From the NCBI GenBank assembly GCA_030655075.1, contig JAURWE010000061.1, positions 1 through 64,000 of the forward strand: a stretch of 64,000 bases of DNA, written 5' to 3'. The position numbers and the translations under genes are program-made. The DNA is from Pararhizobium sp. Lineage in GTDB: Bacteria; Pseudomonadota; Alphaproteobacteria; Rhizobiales; Rhizobiaceae. Positions 46,292-55,703 of the stretch are shown here, in pieces (position 1 is the first letter of the stretch; the number at the start of each line of letters is the position of its first letter). The notes beneath the pieces were generated by a model. The model was not told the DNA's origin. It did no database searches and worked only from the letters and a program-made list of their open reading frames with translations.

Positions 46292-47332
46292 CTATCCAGC
46301 TGTTTCAAATGGAACCGTAATGCCGGAGGACTGGCCGATCCAGGACGGCAGGGGCAGGCCCTTGGACGACAGGAAATCCGGGTTGAAAAGTTTCGACTGA
46401 TAGCGGTTACCATAGTCGCAAAGGATCGTCACGACAGTATGGCCCGGTCCCAGATCTTTTGCCAGCCGGATGGCACCGGCGATGTTGATGCCGCTCGAGC
46501 CGCCAAGGCACAGGCCCTCGTTTTCGATCAGGTCGAAGACCAGGGGCAGTGCTTCGCTGTCGGGAATCTGATAAGCGAAATCCGGAGTAAAACCTTCGAG
46601 ATTGGCGGTGATCCGGCCCTGGCCGATGCCTTCGGTGATCGAGCCCCCCGAGGAGGCCAGTTCACCCGTTGTATAGTAGCTATAGAGCGCCGCACCCTCT
46701 GGATCGGCAATGCCGATCTTGACGCCGGGATTGTAGCTGCGCAGGCCCTCGGCGACGCCGGCGAGCGTGCCGCCCGATCCGACAGCGCAGATGAAGCCAT
46801 CAACCTTGCCATCCGTGTCGCGCCAGATTTCCGGCGCCGTCGTGTCGATATGGGCCTGCCGATTGGTGACATTGTCGAACTGGTTTGCCCAGATGGCGCC
46901 GTTCGGGTCGGTCTTTGCCAGCTGTTCGGCAAGGCGGCCGGACAGGCGCACGTAATTATTGGGGTTCTTGTAGGGCGCTGCCGGCACTTCGATCAGCTCG
47001 GCCCCGAGCAGGCGCAGCGCGTCTTTCTTTTCCTGGCTCTGTGTTTCGGGAATGACGATGACGGTGCGGTAGCCGAGCGCCTGGGCAACCATGGCAAGAC
47101 CGATGCCGGTATTGCCGGCCGTGCCCTCGACGATGACGCCGCCCGGCCGGAGCGCGCCGCTCTTTTCAGCCGCCCGGATGATGGCCAGAGCCGCCCGGTC
47201 CTTGACCGACTGGCCGGGGTTCAGAAATTCCGCCTTGCCGAGAATGGTGCAACCGGTGGCCTCCGAGGCTCCCTTGAGCTTGATCAGCGGCGTGTTGCCG
47301 ATCGCCTCGAGCACGGACGGAAAAAAAGCCAT
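46292..47332 (-). CDS. cysK: Cysteine synthase A
   Basis: 346 residues, PLP enzyme making cysteine from O-acetylserine and sulfide. The Schiff-base Lys is in GQSVKDRAAL; EGTAGNTGIGLA binds substrate; GSGGTLAGVAEGL and GLCLGGSSGINIAGA bind phosphate. Start ATG 47332 is preferred over the in-frame TTG at 47338. Longer than the E. coli enzyme by about 20 residues, as in other rhizobia. Operon with the AlaX gene. Confidence 0.93.
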   Translation of the reverse strand: MAFFPSVLEAIGNTPLIKLKGASEATGCTILGKAEFLNPGQSVKDRAALAIIRAAEKSGALRPGGVIVEGTAGNTGIGLAMVAQALGYRTVIVIPETQSQEKKDALRLLGAELIEVPAAPYKNPNNYVRLSGRLAEQLAKTDPNGAIWANQFDNVTNRQAHIDTTAPEIWRDTDGKVDGFICAVGSGGTLAGVAEGLRSYNPGVKIGIADPEGAALYSYYTTGELASSGGSITEGIGQGRITANLEGFTPDFAYQIPDSEALPLVFDLIENEGLCLGGSSGINIAGAIRLAKDLGPGHTVVTILCDYGNRYQSKLFNPDFLSSKGLPLPSWIGQSSGITVPFETAG

Positions 47333-47543
47333 GGTCAAACCTCGTGTGCTGGCCGTCTGCCTGCAAACGGATCATGCAGGCGAACCTTGGAGATGGAAAG
47401 AACAGGTACCGGAGCATACCTGTGCAGGGACAGCGTTCTTTTCCACGGGTCCCTGCCCATTGACAAGAAATTCTGTTCCCCGGATCACCCCAAAGCGATA
47501 AAACCTTCCTTCTGACGCAGCGCAGGTGTCGTTTTGATCTATG

Positions 47544-47570
47544 TGATCCAGTCGGGCGCTGCCGGCGTAT
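47544..47570 (+). promoter_or_regulatory. RpoE/ECF11-type promoter candidate before the ChrR-like gene
   Basis: TGATCC (47544-47549), 16-base spacer, CGTAT (47566-47570), 53 bases before the ATG at 47624. The same arrangement occurs leftward before phrB (55731-55704). It resembles promoters of the RpoE/ChrR singlet-oxygen regulon in Rhodobacter. Confidence 0.6.
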
Positions 47571-47623
47571 CTGCGTGATCAAGAATATTTCCGGTTTCCG
47601 GAACAAGCGGGGCAAGGCGGGCG

Positions 47624-48274
47624 ATGGCCTATGAGACGATAGAAACGGTGGACGCGCTGATGGCGCGGTTTGCGGCGGGAACCCTGCCGGAGCCGGCGCA
47701 TGTGCTGGTGGCGGCGCATCTGGAAATGCGGGCCGTCAATCGGCAGCTCGTCCGCGATGTCGAGATGATGGCCGGCGCCGTGCTCGACACCGAAGTTCCG
47801 GTCATGTTCGCAGGACGCGACAGCCGTCTCGATGCCATTTTTGCCGTGCAGCCGAAAGAGGTTGCTCCGGCACCCGCCGTGGCGCGGCCCTCGCATGCGA
47901 TGCTGCCGCGCGCGCTTCGCGATTTCCTCGGGTTCGAGGCGGAGAACATCCCCTGGAAAACCAAGCTGCCGGGCCTGCGCGAATACGAGATGGGCACGAT
48001 CGACGGCTGCGAGGTCAGTTTTTTCTGGATTCGTCCCGGCCGCGCCGTTCCCGCCCATACGCACGAGGGATACGAGCTGTCGCTGGTGCTCGATGGCGCC
48101 TTCAACGACAGTCGTGGCCGCTTTGCGGCGGGCGACATTTCCGTCGCCGACGAAAGCATCGATCACCGGCCTATCGCCGAGAAGAATGGCCCGTGCATCA
48201 GCTTTGCCGTGACCGACGCGCCGTTGAAGATGACCGGCCCGCTGCGGCAGTTTATCGGCGATCTCATCGGCTAA
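47624..48274 (+). CDS. ChrR-like cupin anti-sigma protein with degenerate zinc motif
   Basis: 216 residues. C-terminal cupin (about 115-216) has His145, His147, Glu151 and His181 (PAHTHEGYE, IDHRP), matching the metal ligands of ChrR, the singlet-oxygen-responsive anti-sigma factor. N-terminal anti-sigma-like helices are present, but the ZAS motif H-x3-C-x2-C reads His32, Arg36, Asn39 (AHLEMRAVN), so zinc binding there looks lost. No RpoE gene is adjacent. Could be a sensor that works without sigma binding, or one binding a distant ECF sigma. Confidence 0.75.
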   Translation: MAYETIETVDALMARFAAGTLPEPAHVLVAAHLEMRAVNRQLVRDVEMMAGAVLDTEVPVMFAGRDSRLDAIFAVQPKEVAPAPAVARPSHAMLPRALRDFLGFEAENIPWKTKLPGLREYEMGTIDGCEVSFFWIRPGRAVPAHTHEGYELSLVLDGAFNDSRGRFAAGDISVADESIDHRPIAEKNGPCISFAVTDAPLKMTGPLRQFIGDLIG

Positions 48275-48465
48275 TACGGTTGTTTTGCGGTGCAGCGAAC
48301 GCATCCGCGCCCACTTTTGATGGCAGAGAAGCGTCATGACCATCCTGTCGCGACAGGCCGCCCGATGAGCGGCGCCAAGGAACAATTCTGCCCGGCGCGC
48401 CTTTCTGCTTGGCCCGCACCCAGCTTCTGCCGAAGCACCATGCCAGGTCTGGCGAAGGAGATCCC

Positions 48466-49308
48466 ATGACGCAATTCGTTGCCCATCCCGAACACGGTGT
48501 CGCCTGGATCACTGGTGCAAGCTCCGGCATCGGCCGCGCCCTGGCGCTGAAGCTCGTCGGCGAAGGCTGGTCCGTCGTCGTCACCGCCCGCGATCACGGC
48601 AAGCTGGTCGATCTGAGCAATTCCGTCTCCGGCCCGGGCAAGATCATCGTGCTCGATGGCGACGTTACCGACCCGCGCGACATGGAGCGCATTCTGGCGG
48701 CCATCGAATACGAGCACGGCACGCTGGCGCTGGCTGTGTTCAACGCCGGCGTCTACATCCCTGTGCATGGCGAAAACCTGCACCGCGACGATTTCGAGAA
48801 GACCTTTGCCGTCAACCTGCACGGCGTCGTCAACTGCCTGCTGCCGGCCATCCGCCACATGAAGGACAAGGGGCAGGGGCAGGTGGCCATCGTCTCCTCG
48901 GTTACCGGCTATGGCGGGCTGCCGACCAGTGCCGCCTATGGCGCGACGAAGGCGGCGCTGATCAACATGGCCGAAAGCCTGAAATTCGACCTCGACAAGA
49001 TCGGCATCCGCATCCAGATCATCAACCCGGGCTTCGTCGATACGCCGGCAACGGCACAGAACCCCTTTTCCATGCCGGGCTTGGTCAGTCCCGAAGTCGC
49101 GGCAGACAGCATTGCCGCCGGGCTCAAGGCGCCGGGGTTCGAGATCACCTTCCCCAAACGCTTTACCTATCAGATCAAGGCCCTGCGTTTCCTGCCATAC
49201 AGCCTCTATTTCTGGCTGATGAACCGCCAGACCAAATGGAAGGAGCGGCCGCTGGAAACCGGCATGCCGCAACTCGAACCGGTGGCGGACCAGGCCCGGT
49301 CAGGCTGA
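48466..49308 (+). CDS. Short-chain dehydrogenase/reductase
   Basis: 280 residues. NAD(P)-binding TGASSGIGRALALKL, NAG (FNAGVYIP), catalytic Ser in IVSSVTGY and YGATK (Tyr, Lys) are all present. An SDR is part of the RpoE/ChrR-controlled cluster in Rhodobacter. Start ATG 48466 follows GGCGAAGGAGAT; an upstream in-frame ATG (48409) adds 19 residues unlike SDRs. Its 3' end overlaps the convergent transporter gene by nine bases. Confidence 0.9.
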   Translation: MTQFVAHPEHGVAWITGASSGIGRALALKLVGEGWSVVVTARDHGKLVDLSNSVSGPGKIIVLDGDVTDPRDMERILAAIEYEHGTLALAVFNAGVYIPVHGENLHRDDFEKTFAVNLHGVVNCLLPAIRHMKDKGQGQVAIVSSVTGYGGLPTSAAYGATKAALINMAESLKFDLDKIGIRIQIINPGFVDTPATAQNPFSMPGLVSPEVAADSIAAGLKAPGFEITFPKRFTYQIKALRFLPYSLYFWLMNRQTKWKERPLETGMPQLEPVADQARSG

Positions 49309-50634
49309 AATGCGGGCCCGCAGGTTGCCCTGCGCCGCCTCATCCAGCGGAAAATTCCACATCAGTCCGATGGCGGCGATCTTCAAGGCGATCGGGATCC
49401 AGCAATAGATGACGGCCAGCGCAAACAGCGCCTCCGGTGTGTTGCCGCTGCGCGCGGCCGGGTCGAAGCCGAACATGGACAGCAGCGGGAACACCAGCCC
49501 GACGCCGGCCGCCAGCGACAGTTTGGTCGCCAGCCCCCAGGCGGCAAAATAGATGCCGCTGCGCTGCTCGCCGGACGCCGCCGTGTCCGCATCGATCACA
49601 TCGGCCTGGATCGACGGCGGAATGGCGAGATCGAAGCCGAGAAGCAGGCCCGTCGCCACGCAGATTGCCGCAAAGGCCACCAGCGCGCCCGACGGCAACA
49701 GCGGTGCCAGCGAGAAGATCAGGCAGGTGGCGATCATCGCCAGACACCAGGCCCGGTGTTTGCCCAGCCTGCCGGCCACATAGGAGGCCAGCGGAATGCC
49801 GCCAATGCCGCAGAGGAAGTAGAGAAACAGCAGCGGCCCGCGCATCTCGGGCAGCGCCAGCCGTTCCGAGACGAAATAGAGAAACAGCGTCGCCGGAATG
49901 CCATTGGCGAAGCCATTGAGAAAGAAAGCGGCGATCAGGCGCAGGAACTGCCGGTTGCGGCCGAGAAACCGCAAGCCATCGGCAAAAGACAGGCGCGACC
50001 GTGTGGCATTCACCGGTTCCGGCACCCGCAGCACTGTTACGGCCCCAAAAAGCGGCAGCGCGACGGCAACCGTGACGCCGAGGATGGCGAGACCGGAAAA
50101 GCCCTTGTCTTCGAAACCGATGGCAAAGGGCAGTACGATCGCCACCAGCGTGCCGGCCAGCGTCAGGCTCTCGCGAAAGGCCGAAAGCCGTGTGCGGCCG
50201 TGATAATCGCTGACCAGTTCCGCCCCCCAGGCCGTATAGGGCACGGTCGCCAGCGTATAGGCGAGCGACAGCACGAGCCCCCAGACCGTGAGCCAGGCAA
50301 CGGTCACATCTAGGGGAGGCCAGTAAAGCATCAGCGCCGCCAGAGCCGCCAGCGGCAGCGATAGCGCAAAGAGCAGCCGCCTGCGGCCGAAGGCGGGATC
50401 GATCCGGTCGGCAATATAGCCGCTGACGGGATCGGTGATCGCGTCGAACAGCCGAATCAGCAGCAGCGACCAGCCGACTGCCGCGATCGGCAAACCCATG
50501 GTCTCGGTATAATAGGTGGGAACCAGCGCGTAGAGCGGCAGGCCGAGGGCGGCGAGCGGTGCGGCAGGAAGCGCATAGGCGAGGAGGGTCCAGCGGCCGA
50601 TGCGGGCACCTGAACCCTGATCGGGATCGATCAT
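49300..50634 (-). CDS. Major-facilitator transporter, GPH (sugar/cation symporter) type
   Basis: 444 residues, about twelve hydrophobic segments. The loop RLFDAITDPVSGYIADRIDPAFGRRR is the signature of the glycoside-pentoside-hexuronide family. Its start overlaps the cfa stop by four bases (ATGA), so it is part of the leftward cluster. Substrate unknown; a GPH transporter is also in the equivalent Rhodobacter cluster. Confidence 0.88.
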   Translation of the reverse strand: MIDPDQGSGARIGRWTLLAYALPAAPLAALGLPLYALVPTYYTETMGLPIAAVGWSLLLIRLFDAITDPVSGYIADRIDPAFGRRRLLFALSLPLAALAALMLYWPPLDVTVAWLTVWGLVLSLAYTLATVPYTAWGAELVSDYHGRTRLSAFRESLTLAGTLVAIVLPFAIGFEDKGFSGLAILGVTVAVALPLFGAVTVLRVPEPVNATRSRLSFADGLRFLGRNRQFLRLIAAFFLNGFANGIPATLFLYFVSERLALPEMRGPLLFLYFLCGIGGIPLASYVAGRLGKHRAWCLAMIATCLIFSLAPLLPSGALVAFAAICVATGLLLGFDLAIPPSIQADVIDADTAASGEQRSGIYFAAWGLATKLSLAAGVGLVFPLLSMFGFDPAARSGNTPEALFALAVIYCWIPIALKIAAIGLMWNFPLDEAAQGNLRARISA

Positions 50635-51887
50635 TCATACACGACTTGGCGGACGTCGATATTCCCGGCCCGGAAACCCGCCTCGCAGTAGAAGAAGTAG
50701 AACTCCCACAGGCGTTTGAAGCGAATGTCGAAGCCGAGCGGCTCGATCCGGTCCCAGACCTCCCAGAAGCGCACGCGCCATTCGGCCAGCGTGCGGGCAT
50801 AATCCAGACCGAAGCCGATATCGCCGGAGATCTTCAACCCGACCTTGCGGCCGAGATCTGCAAGATGCTCGCGGGTCGGCAGCATGCCACCGGGGAAGAC
50901 GTATTTCTGGATGAAATCCGGATTGGCGCGGTATTCCTTGTAGGCTTCCGGCTTGATCGTGATGATCTGCACACCGGCCTTGCCGCCGGGTTTCAGGCAA
51001 TCCTTGACCTTGGAAAAGTAGGTCGTCCAATATTTCTCGCCGACGGCCTCAAACATCTCGATCGACACGACCCGGTCGTATGCCCCGGTCTCGTCGCGGT
51101 AGTCCTGAAACTTGAGATCGACCTTGCCGGAAAGTCCCTTGCGCTGCATGCGCTCGGTGGCGAAGGCCAGCTGCTCGCGGCTGATCGTCAGGCCGGTGAC
51201 GCGGCAGCCGATTTCGCTGGCGGCATATTCGGCAAATCCGCCCCAGCCGCAGCCGATTTCGAGCACGTGGTCGCCGGCGCCGATGCCGGTCGCCTCGGCC
51301 AGTGCCTTGTATTTGGCCCGCTGTGCCGATTCCAGGTCGTTGGCACCGGTGCCGTAATAGGCCGACGAATAGGTCATGCTTGGATCGAGCCATTCCTTGT
51401 AGAAATCGTTGCCGAGGTCGTAATGGGCAGAGATGTTGCGCTTCGAGCCGGACTTCGTGTTCGAATTCATCCAGTGTCGGAATTTTTCCACGACGCGCAG
51501 GATGCCGCGTGCCCCATTGGCAAAATTCTTGCCGATATCGTCGCCATTGACCAGAAACAGCTCGAGAAAGGCGCCGATGTCAGGGCTTTCCCAGTCGCCA
51601 TCCATATAGCTCTCGGCAACACCGATCGTGCCGCCGGTCAGCGCCCGCTGCGGCAGGTTCCAGTTGTGAAGCGTCACGCAGGCATCCGGGCCGGGAGCTT
51701 TGCCCTTGATCAGGAACGAGCGGCCGTCGGGCAGCGTCAAGGTAAGTGAGCCCGCACGCATGTGCACGATGGCGCGCAACGCCATCTGCGCCTTGGCAGG
51801 CAGATCCTTGATGAATTTCGAGATGTTTTCGGCGGAAAGATACTCCACCTTGTCGCAGCAGCTGGTCCACATATTGGCGTTGGTCAT
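50631..51887 (-). CDS. cfa: Cyclopropane-fatty-acyl-phospholipid synthase
   Basis: 418 residues. Methylates unsaturated phospholipid chains in the membrane with SAM. The SAM motif is VLEIGCGWGGFAEYAA (about 205); ISAHYDLGNDFYKEWLDPSMTYSSAYY and VSIEMFEAVGEKYW are family hallmarks. Loss of double bonds protects against oxidants, fitting this cluster. Followed by the GPH transporter (overlap) and preceded by a repeat and DUF1365. Confidence 0.93.
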   Translation of the reverse strand: MTNANMWTSCCDKVEYLSAENISKFIKDLPAKAQMALRAIVHMRAGSLTLTLPDGRSFLIKGKAPGPDACVTLHNWNLPQRALTGGTIGVAESYMDGDWESPDIGAFLELFLVNGDDIGKNFANGARGILRVVEKFRHWMNSNTKSGSKRNISAHYDLGNDFYKEWLDPSMTYSSAYYGTGANDLESAQRAKYKALAEATGIGAGDHVLEIGCGWGGFAEYAASEIGCRVTGLTISREQLAFATERMQRKGLSGKVDLKFQDYRDETGAYDRVVSIEMFEAVGEKYWTTYFSKVKDCLKPGGKAGVQIITIKPEAYKEYRANPDFIQKYVFPGGMLPTREHLADLGRKVGLKISGDIGFGLDYARTLAEWRVRFWEVWDRIEPLGFDIRFKRLWEFYFFYCEAGFRAGNIDVRQVVYE

Positions 51888-51927
51888 CGCAACAGGTCCT
51901 CGGCAATCATTGCGTCAATTGAATTTA

Positions 51928-51975
51928 GCGCATGATTTCGGAAAGTGGAGTCGATTTTCCAGCGGAAATGCATGC
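51928..51975. repeat. Palindromic repeat between DUF1365 and cfa
   Basis: GCGCATGATTTCGGAAAGTGGAGTCGATTTTCC...GAAATGCATGCG forms a partial palindrome, related in style to the CATG repeats at 34241 and 45505. It occupies most of the 123-base gap, the only long gap in the leftward cluster. Confidence 0.6.
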
Positions 51976-52010
51976 GGATTCAACGTTAGAAGGCTCTTAT
52001 AAGTCTGGCT

Positions 52011-52868
52011 CTACTCCGCAGCCTCGCCGGCAATCGCATCGCTGCGAACGCTGACGGGCGGCGGTGCTTCGGGTCTGGGAATATAACGGACGCCCTTCAG
52101 CCAAAGTTTCAGCGCCTCCCAGTGAATGGCCCCGACGATCTTGAAGGTCAGATGCGGGATGCGGGCGAGAAGACCGGCCAGCGACGCCGTGGTGAGCGCG
52201 CGATAGCTGCCCGAAAACGTCGCCGACAGCAGTGGTCCGTCCGGGTCGGTTTCCAAAATCCGCCAGCGCAGTTCGTCGCCCGGCGGCAGCATGCGGAAAT
52301 GATAGTGCATGTTCATCGGAATGAACGGCGAGACATGGAAGATTTTGCGGCAATCCTGCCGAAGGCCCGCCGGCGTCAGCTCGCCGGGCTCGACCGGGCA
52401 GACATAGGTGTGCCGCTCGCCGAACGTGTTGCGAACCTCATAGATTGCCGCGACCAGCGTTCCGGCGGCATCATAGGCGTAGTAGACCGCAATCGGATTG
52501 AACACCCGCCCGAGAATGCGCGGATAGCAAACCAGGAGAATACGGTGAGGGCGCGTCTCCAGTCCGGCCTTGCGCAGCAGATCGTCCGCATAGGCGCGGA
52601 TTGAAAGCCCGTCCAGATCGGTATGGTCGCGTTCGAAGAAGGAAACGATGTTGCGCCGGTTGACCGAGAAGATCCGGCTCGTGGCATCCGCCTCGTCCAG
52701 CCGGTCGAGATCGACCATCAGCGAGAAGACATCGTAGCTGAAACGATGGCCGACCGGCTTCATCCGCTGGTGCATGACAGGCCCGACATAGAGCGCCGCC
52801 GCATCGCCGGGCGGCGGCCCGTTGTCGGCCATCGTCGCTCCCGATTTGCGCGGGGCGGCGGTCGTCAT
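52011..52868 (-). CDS. DUF1365 protein
   Basis: 285 residues. LYVGPVMHQRMKPVGHRFSYDVFSLMVDLD and FHVSPFIPMNMHYHFRM are the DUF1365 motifs; function unknown, though it regularly accompanies the FAD protein and Cfa. Start ATG 52868 overlaps the FAD gene stop (TAATG). A longer frame upstream (to 53561) overlaps that gene and is not real. Confidence 0.9.
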   Translation of the reverse strand: MTTAAPRKSGATMADNGPPPGDAAALYVGPVMHQRMKPVGHRFSYDVFSLMVDLDRLDEADATSRIFSVNRRNIVSFFERDHTDLDGLSIRAYADDLLRKAGLETRPHRILLVCYPRILGRVFNPIAVYYAYDAAGTLVAAIYEVRNTFGERHTYVCPVEPGELTPAGLRQDCRKIFHVSPFIPMNMHYHFRMLPPGDELRWRILETDPDGPLLSATFSGSYRALTTASLAGLLARIPHLTFKIVGAIHWEALKLWLKGVRYIPRPEAPPPVSVRSDAIAGEAAE

Positions 52869-54211
52869 TATTCGGCCGCCTCGGCAAAGAACGGCTCGGC
52901 CGCCTGGCGCCACGGAATGATGCCGCCCAGCGCTTCGGCCGCAGCCAGCCCGGAGGACAGCCCGTCTTCGTGGAAACCATAGCCGGTCCAGGCGCCGGCA
53001 AAGAACGTGTTGTTGTCGCCCTGGTGTGCGGCAAGCTCCTTTTGCGCCAGCATCGACTGGGTGCTGAACTGCGGATGATCGTAGGAGAACTCGGCAAAGA
53101 CGGTCCCCGGGGCCGGTTCGCGTTCCGGATTGAGCGTGACGAACAGCGGGCAATCGGCATCGATGCCCTGCAGGCGGTTCATCCAATAGGACACCGCAAC
53201 GCCCGTATCGCCGCAGGGCTTGGTCGAGCGCAGATAGTTCCAGGAGGCCCAGACCTTCTGCCGCTTCGGCATCAGGCCCGGATCGCGGTGCAGGATGACG
53301 CGGTTGGGCTCGTAAGGCACGGAGGAGAGCAGGCGGGTCTCGGCCGGTGTCGCATCCGCCAGCATGGCCAGCGTCTGGTTGCTGTGGGCGGCGATGATCA
53401 CCTTGTCGAAGATCGTCTCGTGGCCATGGACATCGGTGATGACGACGATGCCATGCTCGCGGCGGATGCTGCGCACGCCACAATTGGTCTTGACCCGGTC
53501 GCCCAGCGGCTTCAGCAGCTTCTGGAGATAGTTGCGGCTGCCGCCGGTGACCGTGCGCCACGGATGCGGCGTCGAATAGATCAGCCGGTGATTGTCGAAG
53601 AAATTGACGAAATGCTCCGCCGGAAACTCCAGCATCTTGTCGGCCGGTGTCGACCAGATGGCGGCCGCCATCGGCACCAGATAATTGTTGGTAAAGCCGG
53701 GTGAGAAGCCCCGCCAGTTGAGGTAGTCACCGATCGAGCGGGCGGCGAGCAGGCCGGCGGCGCGGTCCTTCAGGCAGGTCTTGTTGAAGCGCAGGATCTC
53801 GCGGATCATCCACAGGAAGGACGGGCGCAGAAGATTGCGCTTCTGGGCAAACAGCGTCGCCAGATTGTCGCCGCTCCATTCCAGCCTGCCATGGTCGAGC
53901 GACAGCGAAAAGCTCATGTCGCTCTTGTGAGTTGCAACGTCGAGCTCGGCAAACAGCGACGTTAGGTTCGGATAGTTCGCCTCATTGTAGACGATGAAAC
54001 CCGTATCGACGGCGATCTGCCGTCCGTCATAGTCGATATCGACCGTTGCCGTGTGGCCGCCGGCGCGATCTTCCTTTTCGAACAGCGTTACGTCATGAAC
54101 CGGATGGAGCGCCCAGGCTGCCGAACTGCCCGACACGCCGGAGCCGATCACCGCGATTTTCAGGCGCCGGTGCGGGGTCACGTGAGCAGCGAGAGAAAAC
54201 GGAGCGTTCAT
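52868..54211 (-). CDS. FAD/NAD(P)-binding oxidoreductase, amine-oxidase-like
   Basis: 447 residues. N-terminal Rossmann motif IAVIGSGVSGSSAAWAL and the GGHTATVD region mark a flavin amine-oxidase/phytoene-desaturase-like fold; C-terminal TFFAGAWTGYGFHEDGLSSGLAAAEAL completes the FAD site. Acts perhaps on modified lipids with Cfa and DUF1365. Start 54211 overlaps the phrB stop by four bases. The longer frame to 54727 overlaps phrB and is rejected. Confidence 0.92.
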   Translation of the reverse strand: MNAPFSLAAHVTPHRRLKIAVIGSGVSGSSAAWALHPVHDVTLFEKEDRAGGHTATVDIDYDGRQIAVDTGFIVYNEANYPNLTSLFAELDVATHKSDMSFSLSLDHGRLEWSGDNLATLFAQKRNLLRPSFLWMIREILRFNKTCLKDRAAGLLAARSIGDYLNWRGFSPGFTNNYLVPMAAAIWSTPADKMLEFPAEHFVNFFDNHRLIYSTPHPWRTVTGGSRNYLQKLLKPLGDRVKTNCGVRSIRREHGIVVITDVHGHETIFDKVIIAAHSNQTLAMLADATPAETRLLSSVPYEPNRVILHRDPGLMPKRQKVWASWNYLRSTKPCGDTGVAVSYWMNRLQGIDADCPLFVTLNPEREPAPGTVFAEFSYDHPQFSTQSMLAQKELAAHQGDNNTFFAGAWTGYGFHEDGLSSGLAAAEALGGIIPWRQAAEPFFAEAAE

Positions 54212-55671
54212 GCGGTTTCCTTGATTGTGTTGTAGGCGGCAAGCGCACGGTCGCGGGCACTGGCATGATTGACGATGGGTTCGGGATAGGTCGAGCCAAG
54301 CGTGATGCCGGCTTTCTTCAGAATGTCCTCCGGCGCTTCGAACGGCCGGTGGATGTATTTGGCATCGAGTGTTTCCAGCTCCGGAATGAACGTGCGCACG
54401 TAAGCGCCGTCCGCATCGAATTTTTCGCCCTGCAGCACCGGGTTGAACACCCGGAAGAACGGCGAGGCATCGGCGCCCGAGCCCGCTACCCACTGCCAGC
54501 TGGCTGAATTGGAGGCCGGGTCGGCATCGACAAGCGTGTCGCGGAACCATGCCTCGCCGCGCCGCCAGTCGATCAGCAGATCCTTGATCATGAAGGAGGC
54601 GGCGATCATGCGCACGCGGTTGTGCATGTAGCCGTGCCGCCAGAGCTGGCGCATTCCGGCATCGACGATCGGATAGCCGGTCATTCCCTTGGTCCAGGCG
54701 GAAAACAGCGCTTCGTTGTGCAGCCAAGGAAAGGCGTCGAATTTCCTGTTAAGGTTCTCGGCTGGAAGCGACGGGTTGTGAAACAGCAGGTGATAGGAGA
54801 ACTCGCGCCAGACCAGCTCCTTGCGGAAGGTAACGAGGTCCTCGGTCGGCACATGGCGGCCGAGCCCGCGTGTCGCATGCCAGATCCGCGCCGGCGAAAT
54901 TTCTCCGAGCGCCAGATGCGGCGAGAGCAGCGATGTGCCGCTTTCGGCCGGCACGTCGCGCGCCACCTTGTAGCCCTTCAGGCTCTCGTCAATAAACGCG
55001 TCGAGTCGCTCCAGCGCCGCTTCCTCGCCGGGCGTCCAGACCTCGAAGAAGGTGTCGGCCCAGTCCGGCTTGGTCGGCAGGAGATGCCAGCTCGACAGCG
55101 CCTCGGACTTGGGAAGTTTTTCAGGGGCAGGGATCGTTTCCGGTCGCGCCAGCGGTTCGTCCGGCTCGCCGCTGGTTTCCAGCGCATTCCAGAACGGCGT
55201 GTAGACCTTGTAGGGTGCCTTGGCCATCTTCGTCAGTGTCTTGGTCGGCTCGTGCAGCAATTGCCCGGCAAAGCTTTTGGCCACGATCCCGTCTGCCTGC
55301 AGCGCCTCCTTGACCGGCTGGTCGACGGCGATGCCTGCTGGATCGTAACGCCGGTTCCAGTAGACTGAGCCGGCACTGGTTTCGTTGATGAGGTCGCCAA
55401 GAACATCACCGGCCTTGCCGGAGCGCAGGATCAGCCGGTTGCCGAGCGCCTCGATGGATTTGGCCAGAGCGTCGAGCGAATGATGCAGCCACCAGGCCTG
55501 CGCCGCTCCGAGCGGTCCCGTCTCCGGGGCGTCCGTGTCGCGGATGTAGACCGCCAGCACCGGCCGGCCGCTGGAGACGGCGGCACTCAGCGCATGATTG
55601 TCGCTCAGTCGCAGATCCTTGCGGAACCAGACGATGACGGGATCAGCGGGTGATGGCGTGGCGGCAGGCAT
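54208..55671 (-). CDS. phrB: Deoxyribodipyrimidine photo-lyase (CPD class I)
   Basis: 487 residues. Light-driven repair of cyclobutane pyrimidine dimers. N-terminal antenna domain VWFRKDLRLSDNHAL; FAD-binding part with WREFSYHLLFHNPSL, WTKGMTGYPIVDAGMRQLWRHGYMHNRVRM and DWRRGEAWFRDTLVDADPASNSASWQWVAGSG. First gene of the leftward cluster, after an RpoE-type promoter candidate. Confidence 0.95.
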   Translation of the reverse strand: MPAATPSPADPVIVWFRKDLRLSDNHALSAAVSSGRPVLAVYIRDTDAPETGPLGAAQAWWLHHSLDALAKSIEALGNRLILRSGKAGDVLGDLINETSAGSVYWNRRYDPAGIAVDQPVKEALQADGIVAKSFAGQLLHEPTKTLTKMAKAPYKVYTPFWNALETSGEPDEPLARPETIPAPEKLPKSEALSSWHLLPTKPDWADTFFEVWTPGEEAALERLDAFIDESLKGYKVARDVPAESGTSLLSPHLALGEISPARIWHATRGLGRHVPTEDLVTFRKELVWREFSYHLLFHNPSLPAENLNRKFDAFPWLHNEALFSAWTKGMTGYPIVDAGMRQLWRHGYMHNRVRMIAASFMIKDLLIDWRRGEAWFRDTLVDADPASNSASWQWVAGSGADASPFFRVFNPVLQGEKFDADGAYVRTFIPELETLDAKYIHRPFEAPEDILKKAGITLGSTYPEPIVNHASARDRALAAYNTIKETA

Positions 55672-55703
55672 GGCAATCCGGATGGTATCTGGTTTTGGGC
55701 GGT

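Noticed and set aside
47338..47338. TTG start for cysK
   Set aside because: The ATG two codons downstream gives the family N-terminus and needs no rare start codon.
52869..53561. Upstream extension of the DUF1365 frame
   Set aside because: It overlaps the FAD oxidoreductase gene in another frame and has an antisense-like composition; the coupled ATG at 52868 fits homologues.
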